From positions 1-64,000 of the forward strand of contig JACJWK010000009.1 in NCBI GenBank assembly GCA_020637195.1: a stretch of DNA of 64,000 bases, read 5' to 3'. A model generated the notes under the pieces. It did no database searches and had not been told where the DNA came from. It saw nothing but the letters and a program-made list of their open reading frames with translations. Shown in pieces: positions 17,385 through 26,887 of this stretch. The DNA is from Microthrixaceae bacterium (GTDB lineage Bacteria > Actinomycetota > Acidimicrobiia > Acidimicrobiales > DATDAH01). Made by a program: the position numbers and the translations under genes. Position 1 is the first letter of the stretch; the number at the start of each line of letters is the position of its first letter.

Positions 17385-18593
17385 TCAGCCCAACAGCTCG
17401 GCGATGCGGCCGACGCCCTCGCCGAGGTCGTCGTCGCCGAGGGCGAACGAGAGCCGGGCGTAGCCCGGGGCGCCGAAGGCCTCGCCGGGGACGATCGCCA
17501 CCTTCGCCTCGTCGAGGATGACCGAGGCGAGCTCGAGCGTGGTGTCGACGTGGCGCCCGCCGATCTCGCGCCCGAGCACGCCCTCCATGGACGGGAAGGC
17601 GTAGAACGCGCCCTGGGGCTCCATGCACGACACGCCGTCGATGGCGTTGAGCAGCTTGTGGATGGTCGAGCCCCGCCGGGCGAAGGCCTCACGCATCTCG
17701 GCCACCGCCGCCAGGTCGCCCGACACCGCGGCGAACGCGGCGCGCTGGCTGACGTTGGCGACGTTCGACGTGAGGTGGGACTGGAGGTTCACCGCCAGCT
17801 TGACCAGGTCGGGCGGGCCGATGAGCCACCCGACCCGCCACCCCGTCATCGCGTAGCTCTTGGCCACGCCGTTCAGCACCACGCAGCGGTCGGCCAGCTC
17901 GGGCACGAGCGCCGGCATGGACGAAAAGACGTGGTCGCCGAACGTGAGGTGCTCGTAGATCTCGTCGCAGATGACCCAGATGCCCTGGTCGAGCGCCCAG
18001 CGGCCGATGGCCTCCACCTCCTCGGGCGAGTACACCGCGCCGCTGGGGTTGGAGGGCGAGACGAACACGAGGGCCTTGGTGCGATCGGTGACGGCGGCGT
18101 CGAGCTGGTCGATCGAGACCTTGAACTCGGAGCGGACGTCGGTGGGGATGACCACGGTCGACGCGCCGCACAGCGCGACGGGCTCGGGGTAGGTCGTCCA
18201 GTACGGCGCCGGCAGGAGGACCTCGTCGCCCGGGTTGAGGATCGCCTCGCAGGCCTCGTAGAGGGCCTGCTTGCCGCCGTTGGTGACGACCACCTGGCTG
18301 GCGGCCACCGTGTAGCCCGAGTCGCGCTCGGTCTTGGCCGCCACCGCCTCGCGCAACTCGGGCAGGCCGGCGGCCGGCGTGTAGCGGTGGTTCCGCGGGT
18401 CGCGGCAGGCCTCGACCGCCGCCTCGACGATGTGGGCGGGGGTCGGGAAGTCGGGCTCGCCGGCGCCGAAGCCGATGACCGGCTCGCCGGCGGCCTTCAG
18501 GGCCTTGGCCTTGGCGTCGACCGCCAGGGTGGCGGACTCGGCGATGGCGCCGACCCGGGTGCTCAGGCGGACGTCACGGGCGCTGGGGGTCAT
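17385..18593 (-). CDS. aspC: class I/II pyridoxal-phosphate aminotransferase (aspartate aminotransferase type)
   Basis: A 402-residue aminotransferase of the Ib subgroup that transfers amino groups between aspartate or similar donors and 2-oxoglutarate. Visible motifs are [12 protein letters not shown] near the N-terminus, [21 protein letters not shown], the PLP lysine at about 245 in [14 protein letters not shown], and the Arg-containing [12 protein letters not shown] near the end. The ATG start ([11 protein letters not shown]) is family typical; the longer frame upstream overlaps the divergent serC promoter. Placement next to serC suggests an amino-acid role. The symbol is by family; substrate specificity (aspartate or aromatic/prephenate) is not proven. 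Confidence 0.85.
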   Translation of the reverse strand: MTPSARDVRLSTRVGAIAESATLAVDAKAKALKAAGEPVIGFGAGEPDFPTPAHIVEAAVEACRDPRNHRYTPAAGLPELREAVAAKTERDSGYTVAASQVVVTNGGKQALYEACEAILNPGDEVLLPAPYWTTYPEPVALCGASTVVIPTDVRSEFKVSIDQLDAAVTDRTKALVFVSPSNPSGAVYSPEEVEAIGRWALDQGIWVICDEIYEHLTFGDHVFSSMPALVPELADRCVVLNGVAKSYAMTGWRVGWLIGPPDLVKLAVNLQSHLTSNVANVSQRAAFAAVSGDLAAVAEMREAFARRGSTIHKLLNAIDGVSCMEPQGAFYAFPSMEGVLGREIGGRHVDTTLELASVILDEAKVAIVPGEAFGAPGYARLSFALGDDDLGEGVGRIAELLG

Positions 18594-18714
18594 GCGGGGT
18601 CCTCGGGGTCGAACGGGCGGGGTCGGGCGGTTCGGGCGGACCGCGGGCCGGGTGGGGCGGGGCTCGCCGATACGGATTCGCTCGGCCGCGGCACTGCCGC
18701 GATAGTGGCACGCG

Positions 18715-19872
18715 ATGACCCCTCCGCCTCCCGAAATGCCGACCCTTCCCGATGTCACCGTCCCCGCCGAGCTGCTGCCCGGCGACGGCCGCTTCTGCTG
18801 CGGGCCCTCCAAGGTGCGCCAGGAGGCGGTCGACGCCCTCGCGGCGGCCGCACCGACCTACCTGGGCACGAGCCACCGCCAGGACGGTGTGCGCTTCGTG
18901 GTCGGCGCCCTGCGCAACGGCCTGGCCGAGCTGTTGCAGCTGCCCGACGGCTACGAGGTCGTGCTCGGCAACGGTGGCACCACCGCGTTCTGGGACGCGC
19001 TGGCGTTCGGGCTGATCGAGCGCCGCAGCCAGCACCTCTCGTTCGGCGAGTTCTCGTCGAAGTTCGCCACCGTGACCAAGGCGGCGCCCCACCTCGAGGA
19101 CCCCGAGGTGATCGAGTCGCCGACGGGCACGCACCCCGAGGCCCACGCCGACCCCGACGTGGACGTCTACGCGCTCACCCACAACGAGACCTCGACCGGC
19201 GTCATGCACACGCCGCGCCGCGCCGAGGGCACCACCGCGGCCGACGGCCTCGTCGCGGTCGACGCCACGTCGGCCGCCGGCGGACTGCGCTTCGACGCCG
19301 CCGAGACCGACGTCTACTACTTCGCCCCCCAGAAGTGCCTCGGATCCGACGGCGGCCTGTGGCTGGCCGCGGTGTCGCCGGCCGCGGTCGAGCGCATCGA
19401 GCGCATCGCCGCGTCGGGCCGGTGGATCCCCGCGTCGCTCGACCTGAAGACCGCGCTCGACAACAGCCGCAAGGACCAGACGTACAACACGCCGGCGCTG
19501 GCGACGGTGTTCCTGGCCGTCCAGCAGGTCGAGTGGCTGAACCACAACGGTGGCCTCGAGTTCGCCGCCGGCCGGTGCGACCGGTCGGCCGACATCCTCT
19601 ACGCGTGGGCCGAGGCCGGCGAGCTCACCACGCCGTTCGTCGCCGACCCCGCCGAGCGCAGCCACGTCGTGGGCACGATCGACCTCGCCGACGTCGTCGA
19701 CGCCAACCAGGTGGCCGCGGTCCTGCGGGCCAACGGCGTCCACGACACCGAGAGCTACCGCAAGCTGGGCCGCAACCAGCTGCGCGTCGCCCTCTTCCCC
19801 GCCATCGAGCCCGACGACGTGGCCCAGCTCACCCGCAGCATCGACCACGTCCTCGCCGCCCTGACCCCCTGA
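18715..19872 (+). CDS. serC: phosphoserine aminotransferase (mycobacterial type)
   Basis: Second step of serine synthesis, transaminating phosphohydroxypyruvate. The 385-residue protein matches the actinobacterial SerC subfamily: [43 protein letters not shown] and the PLP lysine at 207 in [13 protein letters not shown]. The C-terminal [23 protein letters not shown] is also typical. ATG is preceded by TAGTGG with a 6-nt gap. It is divergent from the aminotransferase, with 121 bp between, and ends just before the 48-bp palindrome. Confidence 0.93.
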   Translation: MTPPPPEMPTLPDVTVPAELLPGDGRFCCGPSKVRQEAVDALAAAAPTYLGTSHRQDGVRFVVGALRNGLAELLQLPDGYEVVLGNGGTTAFWDALAFGLIERRSQHLSFGEFSSKFATVTKAAPHLEDPEVIESPTGTHPEAHADPDVDVYALTHNETSTGVMHTPRRAEGTTAADGLVAVDATSAAGGLRFDAAETDVYYFAPQKCLGSDGGLWLAAVSPAAVERIERIAASGRWIPASLDLKTALDNSRKDQTYNTPALATVFLAVQQVEWLNHNGGLEFAAGRCDRSADILYAWAEAGELTTPFVADPAERSHVVGTIDLADVVDANQVAAVLRANGVHDTESYRKLGRNQLRVALFPAIEPDDVAQLTRSIDHVLAALTP

Positions 19873-19900
19873 GCGGCGCCCCAGGGAGACGACCCACCGC

Positions 19901-19948
19901 TTCTGGCTCCCGATTTCGGTGCCCGGGCACCGAAATCGGGAGCCAGAA
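19901..19948. terminator. 48-bp perfect palindrome, GGCTCCCGATTT family
   Basis: Two 24-nt arms meet with no loop: left TTCTGGCTCCCGATTTCGGT plus GCCC, right its exact reverse complement, ending AGCCAGAA. It is followed by CGAG as in other family members. It lies 29 bp after the serC stop and just before the promoter of the acyl-CoA synthetase gene, so a terminator role for serC is plausible. Confidence 0.65.
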
Positions 19949-19966
19949 CGAGGCTAGAAAGGGCGG

Positions 19967-21709
19967 ATGGCGACGACGGCAGAGGTGCGCGCGCAGCTGA
20001 CGGGGCCCGGGGGGCCGTTCGAGGTCGTGACCGAGCAGGTCGGCGGCATCGAGATGAAGGTCTACAAGGCGTCGATGGCGTCGCTGCGCGAGGTGGCCGC
20101 GGCCGCCCAGGCGCGGGGCAACGACCAGCCGTTCCTCGTGTACGGCGACCTGCGGCTCGGCCCCGCCGAGTTCGTCGAGCGCGCCAACTCGGTGGCCCAT
20201 CACCTGCACGACGACTTCGGCGTCGGCCACGGCGACCGGGTGGCGGTCCTGTCGGCCAACAACCCCGAGTGGTGCCTCTCGTTCTGGGCCACGGTCAACC
20301 TCGGGGCGATCCTCGTCGGCCTGAACGGCTGGTGGAAGACCGACGAGATCCTGTACGGGCTGCGCGACTCGGGCGCCAAGGTGCTCGTGGCCGACGGCCG
20401 GCGCTTCGAGCGCATCGCCGAGCACCTCGGCGACCTGCCCGACCTCGAGGCGGTGTTCCTCGTCGACGCCGAGACCGACGACGAGGACGACCCTCGGGTG
20501 CACGACTTCTCGGTGCTCGCCGGCGACCCCACGCCGGCGCTGCCCGACGTGCCGATCGACCAGGACGACCCGGCGGTGATCTTCTACACGAGCGGCACCA
20601 CCGGCAAGCCCAAGGGGGCGATCTCCACCCACCGCAACATGATCGCCAACCTCATGAACACGCTGTTCAACGGGGTGCTCACCGGCGCGCTCGCCGCCGC
20701 CGAGGCCGCCGAGGCGGGCGACGAGGCGGGGCCCGCGCCCGGCCTCGGCGCCGGCCAGACGGTCTCGCTGTTCACCTCGCCGCTCTTCCACGTGTCGGGC
20801 TGCCACTCCACCCTGGTCGTCGGCCTGCTGGCGGGCCTGCGCCTGGTGATGACCGAGGGGAAGTTCGAGCCCGAGAAGGCGCTCCAGCTCATCGAGCAGG
20901 AGGGCGTCACGATCTGGGCGACCGTGCCCACGATGGTGTGGCGGGTGTGCGAGCACCCGGCCCGCCACGACTACGACACCTCGACGGTGACGAGCGTCGC
21001 CTTCGGGGGCTCGCCGTCGGCCGACGAGCTCCAGCGCATGGTGCGCGACACGTTCCCCAACGTGCGCACCACCAGCAACGTCTACGGCCTCACCGAGTCG
21101 AGCTCGGCGGCCACGATCATCTCGGGCCGCGACGCCCTCGAGAAGCCGACGTCGGTGGGGCCGCCCGTCCCGGTCGTCGACCTGAAGATCGTCGACGCCG
21201 AGGGCACCGAGGTGCCGACGGGCCACACCGGCGAGGTGTGCCTGAAGGGGCCCATCATCATGCCGGGCTACTGGGGCAAGCCCGAGGCCACCGCCGAGAC
21301 CGTCCGCGACGGCTGGCTGCACACGGGTGACCTCGGCCACGTCGACGAGGACGGCTACCTCTTCATCACCGACCGGGCCAAGGACATGATCATCCGGGGC
21401 GGCGAGAACATCTACTGCGTCGAGATCGAGCAGCGCCTGGTCGACCATCCGGCCGTCGCCGACGCCGCGGTCATCGGGGTCGCCCACCCCGAGCTGGGCG
21501 AGGAGGTCAAGGCGGTCGTGCAGGTGGCGCCCGGCGGGTCGATCACCGAGGACGAGGTGCGGCGCTGGGTGGGCGAGGCGTTGGCCACGTTCAAGGTGCC
21601 CACCTACGTCGAGCTCACCGGCGACAAGCTGCCCCGCAACGCGTCGGGCAAGCTCTTGAAGAACGTGCTCCGCGGCGAGGGTGAGGTGTCCTTCTCCGAG
21701 ACGATGTGA
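19967..21709 (+). CDS. AMP-binding acyl-CoA synthetase
   Basis: A 580-residue ANL-superfamily ligase that activates a carboxylic acid with ATP and couples it to CoA. The phosphate loop TSGTTGKPK is at 208-216. Later motifs are YGLTESS, the core TGDLGHVDEDGYLFITDRAKD, IRGGENIYCVEIE and the catalytic lysine in PRNASGKLLKN near the C-terminus. All are intact. Medium- or long-chain fatty acids are likely substrates but cannot be proven. The ATG has TAGAAA 6 nt upstream, directly after the palindrome. The next gene lies 91 bp downstream on the same strand. Confidence 0.88.
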   Translation: MATTAEVRAQLTGPGGPFEVVTEQVGGIEMKVYKASMASLREVAAAAQARGNDQPFLVYGDLRLGPAEFVERANSVAHHLHDDFGVGHGDRVAVLSANNPEWCLSFWATVNLGAILVGLNGWWKTDEILYGLRDSGAKVLVADGRRFERIAEHLGDLPDLEAVFLVDAETDDEDDPRVHDFSVLAGDPTPALPDVPIDQDDPAVIFYTSGTTGKPKGAISTHRNMIANLMNTLFNGVLTGALAAAEAAEAGDEAGPAPGLGAGQTVSLFTSPLFHVSGCHSTLVVGLLAGLRLVMTEGKFEPEKALQLIEQEGVTIWATVPTMVWRVCEHPARHDYDTSTVTSVAFGGSPSADELQRMVRDTFPNVRTTSNVYGLTESSSAATIISGRDALEKPTSVGPPVPVVDLKIVDAEGTEVPTGHTGEVCLKGPIIMPGYWGKPEATAETVRDGWLHTGDLGHVDEDGYLFITDRAKDMIIRGGENIYCVEIEQRLVDHPAVADAAVIGVAHPELGEEVKAVVQVAPGGSITEDEVRRWVGEALATFKVPTYVELTGDKLPRNASGKLLKNVLRGEGEVSFSETM

Positions 21710-21800
21710 CGCGGCATGACCGCCGCGCGACCCGACGGGGCCGCGTGGGCCGGACGGCCCGTCGTGCTCCACTCGCCGCGTCACGTGCCGATGGAAGGTC

Positions 21801-23447
21801 GTGGCGCTGATCGAGCGGGCGACCGACGCCGAGCATCCGCGAGCGGGACTCGACCGCGTGGTCGACCAGCCCGAGGCCCTCCGCATCCTGCGACGATCGG
21901 CCTGGTTCGTCGGCCTCGTGTGGCTCCCGCTGATCGTCCTGTGGCAGGGCGTCCCCTTCGCCCTCACCTTCGACGACACCTTCTACTACGCGGAGATCGC
22001 CCGGAACCTGGTGCACGGCGAGGGCTCGACGTTCGACACGATCAACGCCACCAACGGCTACCACCCGCTCTGGCTGGGCCTGTCGCTGCCGGCGTACCTC
22101 GTGGGACTCGACGGGGTGGCCGCGGTCCGGGCCCTGCTGGTGCTGCAGCTCGCGATGTGGGTCACCACGCTGTGGGTGGTGGCCGGGATCGCCGGCCGGC
22201 GGCTCGGGGGCACCCCCCGCGTCGTCCCCGTCGTGGCCGCCGGCGTCCTGGCGATGGTGGGGGTCAACCCCTTCGTCCTCCGGATGGTCGTGAACGGGCT
22301 GGAGTCCGCGCCGGTCGTGCTGGTCGCCGTGCTGCTGCTCGACCGGATCGACCGCCAGGACGGCGCGGTGCTCGGTGGCACGCAACTCACCCGCCTGCTC
22401 ACCGGCGCGCTCTTGGGCCTGGCCTTCCTGGCCCGCACCGACGCCGCCCTGCTGCTCGTGTGCGTCGGCGCGTGGGCCCTCATCGAGGCGCGGGCCGCCG
22501 GGCGGGACGCCCGCACCCCGCTGGCCGAGGTGCTGGTGCTGCCGGCGCTCACCGTCCTCGCCTACGCCGCCATCAACCTGGCCTGGTTCGGGCACCTCAC
22601 CCAGGTCAGCGGCGACGTGAAGCGCGCCGCCATCACCCCGGGCCGGGCGGTGCTGTTGATCGTGGCCGGCGCCGCCGCCGTGTGCCTGATGGCGTGGCTG
22701 ACCCGCGACGCCGACCCCGACGCGTCGGGTCGGTTCGCCCGGGTTCGGGGCTTCTGCGCCCACACCGCGTGGTACCCGGCGTTCCTCGTCCTGCTGGGCG
22801 GCTACTACCTCATCCTGTCGACGCAGCTGTGGCTGTGGTACTTCGCCCCCCTCGGCCTGTACGTGGCGATCCTGCTCACGCTGGTGGCGGCGGACCTCGC
22901 CGACGGGGCCCGGCTCGAGTCACCGGACCGGCCCGCGCACCGGGCGGTGCTGCCCATCGCCGCCATCCTCGGCGTCCCCCTGGCGCTCGCCCTGGTCCTC
23001 CAGACCCGCGCGTTCGCCGATCCCGAGCTGCGCTCGATCCAGGAGGCCAACCGCGAGGCCGGGGCCTGGATCAGCGCCACCCTGCCCGCCGACGCGGTCG
23101 TCGGCTCGTGGGACGCCGGCGTGCTCGGCTACTTCACGGACCAGCCGGTGATGAACCTCGACGGGGTGGTCAACTCGTTCGACTACCTCGATGCGCAGGA
23201 GGACGGCACGCAGGCCGAGTTCCTGACCGACCGCCACCTGGCCTTCGTCGCCAACCACGGCGCCCTCGTCGACGGCGACGACCCCGACATCCACGAGGCG
23301 GTCGCCGACCTGCTCGGCGAGGACGCCGCCGACGGGCTGACCCAGGAGCACCGCGTCGAGTTCACCTACAGCGGCACCACCACCGGCACCGCCGGCCGCT
23401 CGTCGACCGACGCGATGGCCGTGTTCGTGTACCGCCTCACCGACTGA
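21801..23447 (+). CDS. polytopic GT-C-like membrane protein
   Basis: A 548-residue integral membrane protein with about 10-11 predicted helices, for example AWFVGLVWLPLIVLW and ILGVPLALALVLQ. The first loop carries FDDTFYYAEIARN followed by NATNGYHPLWLGLSLP, the acidic catalytic-type motif of GT-C glycosyltransferases using lipid-linked sugars. The C-terminal third is extracytoplasmic (ADAVVGSWDAGVLGYFTD). It probably transfers a sugar to a cell-surface acceptor; neither donor nor acceptor is known. GTG at 21801 was chosen as the start that keeps the charged N-terminus before helix 1. It converges on the ATPase region. Confidence 0.7.
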   Translation: MALIERATDAEHPRAGLDRVVDQPEALRILRRSAWFVGLVWLPLIVLWQGVPFALTFDDTFYYAEIARNLVHGEGSTFDTINATNGYHPLWLGLSLPAYLVGLDGVAAVRALLVLQLAMWVTTLWVVAGIAGRRLGGTPRVVPVVAAGVLAMVGVNPFVLRMVVNGLESAPVVLVAVLLLDRIDRQDGAVLGGTQLTRLLTGALLGLAFLARTDAALLLVCVGAWALIEARAAGRDARTPLAEVLVLPALTVLAYAAINLAWFGHLTQVSGDVKRAAITPGRAVLLIVAGAAAVCLMAWLTRDADPDASGRFARVRGFCAHTAWYPAFLVLLGGYYLILSTQLWLWYFAPLGLYVAILLTLVAADLADGARLESPDRPAHRAVLPIAAILGVPLALALVLQTRAFADPELRSIQEANREAGAWISATLPADAVVGSWDAGVLGYFTDQPVMNLDGVVNSFDYLDAQEDGTQAEFLTDRHLAFVANHGALVDGDDPDIHEAVADLLGEDAADGLTQEHRVEFTYSGTTTGTAGRSSTDAMAVFVYRLTD

Positions 23448-23457
23448 CCCGAGGCGG

Positions 23458-23763
23458 TCAGCCCGCCACCAGCACGCCTGCGCGGATGAGGCCGTCGAAG
23501 TGTCGCTGCACGTGCGTCGCCACTCCCCCGCCGCGACAGCGCACGCCCGGCTTCGTGGCCGTAGGTCGTCGCCGAGGCGCCGGTTGGGATCGACGACCGT
23601 CCCCATCGGCGTCGACGTTCCCACCAGGCACCACTCCCGCACCCGGCGGCGGTATCCCGAGCGCTGCTCGTGCGGGTCCGACGGCCCGAGAAGGTCGGTG
23701 GACGACGAGTCGCTGAAGCTCGGCCCGCAGGGCGGCGCGGGTCGATTCGGCAGTGGCAGTCAC
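23458..23763 (-). pseudogene. frameshifted relic resembling the N-terminus of a DrmA-type helicase
   Basis: The GTG overlaps the ATPase stop codon (GTGA), so the two were translationally coupled. The opening frame reads LRAELQRLVVH; one base later the +1 frame continues DLLGPSDPHEQRS and then VREWCLVGTSTPMGTVVDP. Joined, these resemble the start of large SF2 helicase proteins such as DISARM DrmA, where a DLLGP element is followed by a YLVGxLAPxG element; this is from memory. The helicase body is absent: the sequence runs into the convergent membrane-protein gene. A small unrelated 101-residue protein is the alternative. The match is weak but the two-part order is suggestive. Confidence 0.35.
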
Positions 23764-24941
23764 GCGGGGATCGCCCGCATCAAGAACTCGTCGAACAGCG
23801 GGACCGTGAACGCCGTGTCCCCGTGGGCGGGGCTGTAGATCATCCCCTTGCGGATGAGGCCGGAGCGTCGGGGTGCCACCGACTCCACCTTGACCCCGAG
23901 TTGTGCGGCGACGTCGCCCGAACGGTGGGGGCCAGGACCGAGCTCGGCCATGGCTCGGAGATACTCCTTCTCCTTGGGGGTCAGCCGATCAAGTCGCACC
24001 TGGAAGAAGTTGCGATCGAGCTGGTCGAGCACCGACGGCCTCGCCGCGGCCACGTCGTCCTCGGTGATGGGTGAACGAACGGCCAGGTTCCACACGTGGT
24101 AGCCCCACTCCTGGAGGAAGTAGGGGTAGCCGTGCGACTCCTCCACCATCACCCCGAGTGCTGCGCCCGTGTACTCGACGCCCAGCTCCTGCGCGGGGAT
24201 CTGCAGCGCCGCCTCGGCATCATCGGTTCCCAGCGATCCGATGGGTGGATAGTCGAAGAGTCGCTCGGCATAGGACTTGGCGTCGCCGGCCAGTCCGGGG
24301 AGCTGAGGCAGCCCGGCGCCCACGAGGACAACGGGCAGGTCGAGTTGGCTGGTCCGGTGGATGGCGGTGATGAGAGCGCTGAGCTCGTCCGTGTCGAGGT
24401 ACTGCACCTCGTCGATGGCGAGGAGTGCTCCCGATCCCGCTTCGGCGACCGCCTCGCCGACGGCGACGAGCAGATCGGTGAGATCCTCAGACAGGATGCC
24501 CGAGTCCGCGGTCCCCGCCAGCGGCTCGACGCTCAAGGCGATCGACGAGCCGTCCGGCAGCTGGTAGCTGAACGACCGCAGTGCACCCAGTGCCCGGTTG
24601 ACCGCACGCCGAGCCGGTCCGGCGTCCAGCTCCAGCAACAGCTTGCGCAAGCGGGTCGCCAGCAGTGTGCGGAAATCGCTTGTCTCCGGTGCCTCGATGT
24701 AGGCCACCCGCAGGCCCTCTCGGGCGGCGATCTCGGAGAAGCGGTTGAGCAGCACCGTCTTGCCCACACCCCGGAGTCCGATGGGCATGGAGCTCTTCCC
24801 CGGTCGGCGGGCGAGGGCACGCCGCACCGTCACCCCGAAGCGATCGATGAGCTCGTCGCGCCCGATCAGCGCCGGCGGACGGGTACCGGCACCCGGCCGG
24901 TAGGGGTTGTCGAGTTGGTCCACCTCAACGGACCTTACCAC
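23760..24941 (-). CDS. AAA+ ATPase of the AAA_16/ORC-like type
   Basis: A 393-residue P-loop ATPase. Walker A is GLRGVGKT at 55-62; Walker B is LLAIDE with Asp177 and Glu178, followed by VQYLDTDELSALI. The N-terminus NPYRPGAGTRPPALIGRDELI is typical of stand-alone archaeal/ORC-like ATPases. A C-terminal winged-helix-like region (LTPKEKEYLRAMAELG, then SGDVAAQLGV) suggests nucleic acid or partner binding. Target unknown. The GTG start sits next to an AT-rich, palindromic promoter unlike others in the window, and base composition is lower in GC than its neighbours, so horizontal transfer is plausible. A frameshifted ORF follows with a 3-bp overlap. Confidence 0.8.
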   Translation of the reverse strand: MVRSVEVDQLDNPYRPGAGTRPPALIGRDELIDRFGVTVRRALARRPGKSSMPIGLRGVGKTVLLNRFSEIAAREGLRVAYIEAPETSDFRTLLATRLRKLLLELDAGPARRAVNRALGALRSFSYQLPDGSSIALSVEPLAGTADSGILSEDLTDLLVAVGEAVAEAGSGALLAIDEVQYLDTDELSALITAIHRTSQLDLPVVLVGAGLPQLPGLAGDAKSYAERLFDYPPIGSLGTDDAEAALQIPAQELGVEYTGAALGVMVEESHGYPYFLQEWGYHVWNLAVRSPITEDDVAAARPSVLDQLDRNFFQVRLDRLTPKEKEYLRAMAELGPGPHRSGDVAAQLGVKVESVAPRRSGLIRKGMIYSPAHGDTAFTVPLFDEFLMRAIPA

Positions 24942-24943
24942 GT

Positions 24944-24972
24944 CTTATGTATCTTAGTGCGACAGACATAAG
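24944..24972. promoter_or_regulatory. AT-rich inverted repeat upstream of the AAA+ ATPase
   Basis: CTTATGT (24944-24950) and ACATAAG (24966-24972) are perfect inverted repeats 15 bp apart. They enclose TATCTTAG and lie directly against the ATPase GTG. On the - strand TAAGAT and ATACAT are candidate -10 elements between the arms. A repressor operator over a leaderless promoter is the simplest reading. Confidence 0.5.
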
Positions 24973-25085
24973 GCTCATCAATGCTCCTGCGTCGCCCACC
25001 CCGTCACGCTCGCACCACCTCGACCGTTCACTTGTGTGTGCAGGCGTGCGAGGTCCTGAGCTGCCATCTGCTCGGCTGCTGAACA

Positions 25086-25120
25086 CGACGACGCCGGGCC
25101 GCTCGGGCCCGGCGTCGTCG
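25086..25120 (-). terminator. terminator of the ilvB-ilvN-ilvC operon
   Basis: Perfect 15-bp stem CGACGACGCCGGGCC/GGCCCGGCGTCGTCG with a 5-nt loop, 38 bp beyond the ilvC stop. It is very stable but lacks a U-tract. The rest of the 185-bp gap between the ATPase operator and ilvC shows no gene. Confidence 0.75.
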
Positions 25121-25157
25121 GTTCTCTCCAAGGGTCGCCGCGGAACGACGCGGGCGG

Positions 25158-26186
<1,029 letters not shown>

Positions 26187-26234
26187 CGGGGGTCCTTTCA
26201 GGGGTTCTGGATCACAGGGGCCGGCCGGGGCCGG

Positions 26235-26774
26235 TCAGGACGCGCGCCGCACGCCCCGCAGGCGGGCCGGCCGCTCGATCTTGGGCAGCGCGACCCGTCC
26301 GGTGCGCTGCAGCTCGACGATCCCATAGGGTCGCAGGAGCTCCTCGAAGTCGTCCACCCGGGCGGGCTCGTCGTCGACCGAGACGGTGAGGTCCTCGTGG
26401 CCGACGTCGAGGATCCGCCCGCCGAACACGTCGACGAGCTGGATGACCTGGCCGCGCACGTCCGGAAGCGCCCGGACGGTGGCGATGAGCAGCTCGCGCT
26501 CGACCGCGTGGTCGGGGTGGAGCTCGGTGATCTTGATGACGTTGACCAGCTTGTTGAGCTGCTTGGTGATCTGCTCGAGGGGCGCGGACTCGACGTCGAC
26601 GACGATGGTGATGCGGCTGAACTGGTCGTCCTCGGTGGGGGCCACCGCCAGCGAGTAGATGTTGAAGCCGCGGCGGGCGAACAGCGAGGCGATGCGGGTG
26701 AGCACGCCGGCCTTGTTCTCCACCAGCACCGACAGCGTGTGGTACGGCCCGGAGGTCGGGAGGGAGGTGCCCAT
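26235..26774 (-). CDS. ilvN: acetolactate synthase small (regulatory) subunit
   Basis: Regulatory subunit that binds valine and stimulates IlvB. The 179-residue protein begins with an ACT domain (HTLSVLVENKAGVLTRIASL, then GFNIYSLAVAPTE) and continues with the second ACT-like domain (ALPDVRGQVIQLVDVFGGRI). Length matches the family. Its ATG overlaps the TGA of a 37-codon ORF that duplicates the end of ilvB (TGATG), so translation is coupled to that ORF rather than to ilvB directly. The C-terminus is slightly extended and basic (KIERPARLRGVRRAS). Confidence 0.95.
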   Translation of the reverse strand: MGTSLPTSGPYHTLSVLVENKAGVLTRIASLFARRGFNIYSLAVAPTEDDQFSRITIVVDVESAPLEQITKQLNKLVNVIKITELHPDHAVERELLIATVRALPDVRGQVIQLVDVFGGRILDVGHEDLTVSVDDEPARVDDFEELLRPYGIVELQRTGRVALPKIERPARLRGVRRAS

Positions 26775-26887
26775 CAGTGACCCCCCTCACCCTGCGACGG
26801 GTCGACCACGATGTTCGAGTTGGACTGGCCCGCCGGCACCATCAGGCGGGGGTGGGCGGCCTTCTCGCGGTGGTCGGTGTCAAACAT
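26774..26887 (-). CDS. small ORF duplicating the ilvB C-terminus
   Basis: A 37-residue ORF between ilvB and ilvN. Its ATG overlaps the ilvB TGA and its TGA overlaps the ilvN ATG, each by one base (TGATG). The last 22 residues [20 protein letters not shown] plus GH are identical to the IlvB tail, and the underlying DNA of about 70 bp differs at one base. The first part FDTDHREKAAHPRL resembles the preceding IlvB segment ([10 protein letters not shown]) but has diverged and carries a short insertion. It arose by a 113-bp tandem duplication that kept stop-start coupling on both sides. Its product may have no function beyond passing ribosomes to ilvN. Confidence 0.75.
   Translation of the reverse strand: MFDTDHREKAAHPRLMVPAGQSNSNIVVDPSQGEGGH

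Noticed and set aside
23458..24941. An active DISARM defence system
   Set aside because: Only a short helicase-like relic and an ATPase are present; the drmB, drmC and methyltransferase genes are absent.
24973..25085. tRNA or small RNA gene before the ilvC terminator
   Set aside because: No cloverleaf or other stable structure could be found besides the operon terminator.
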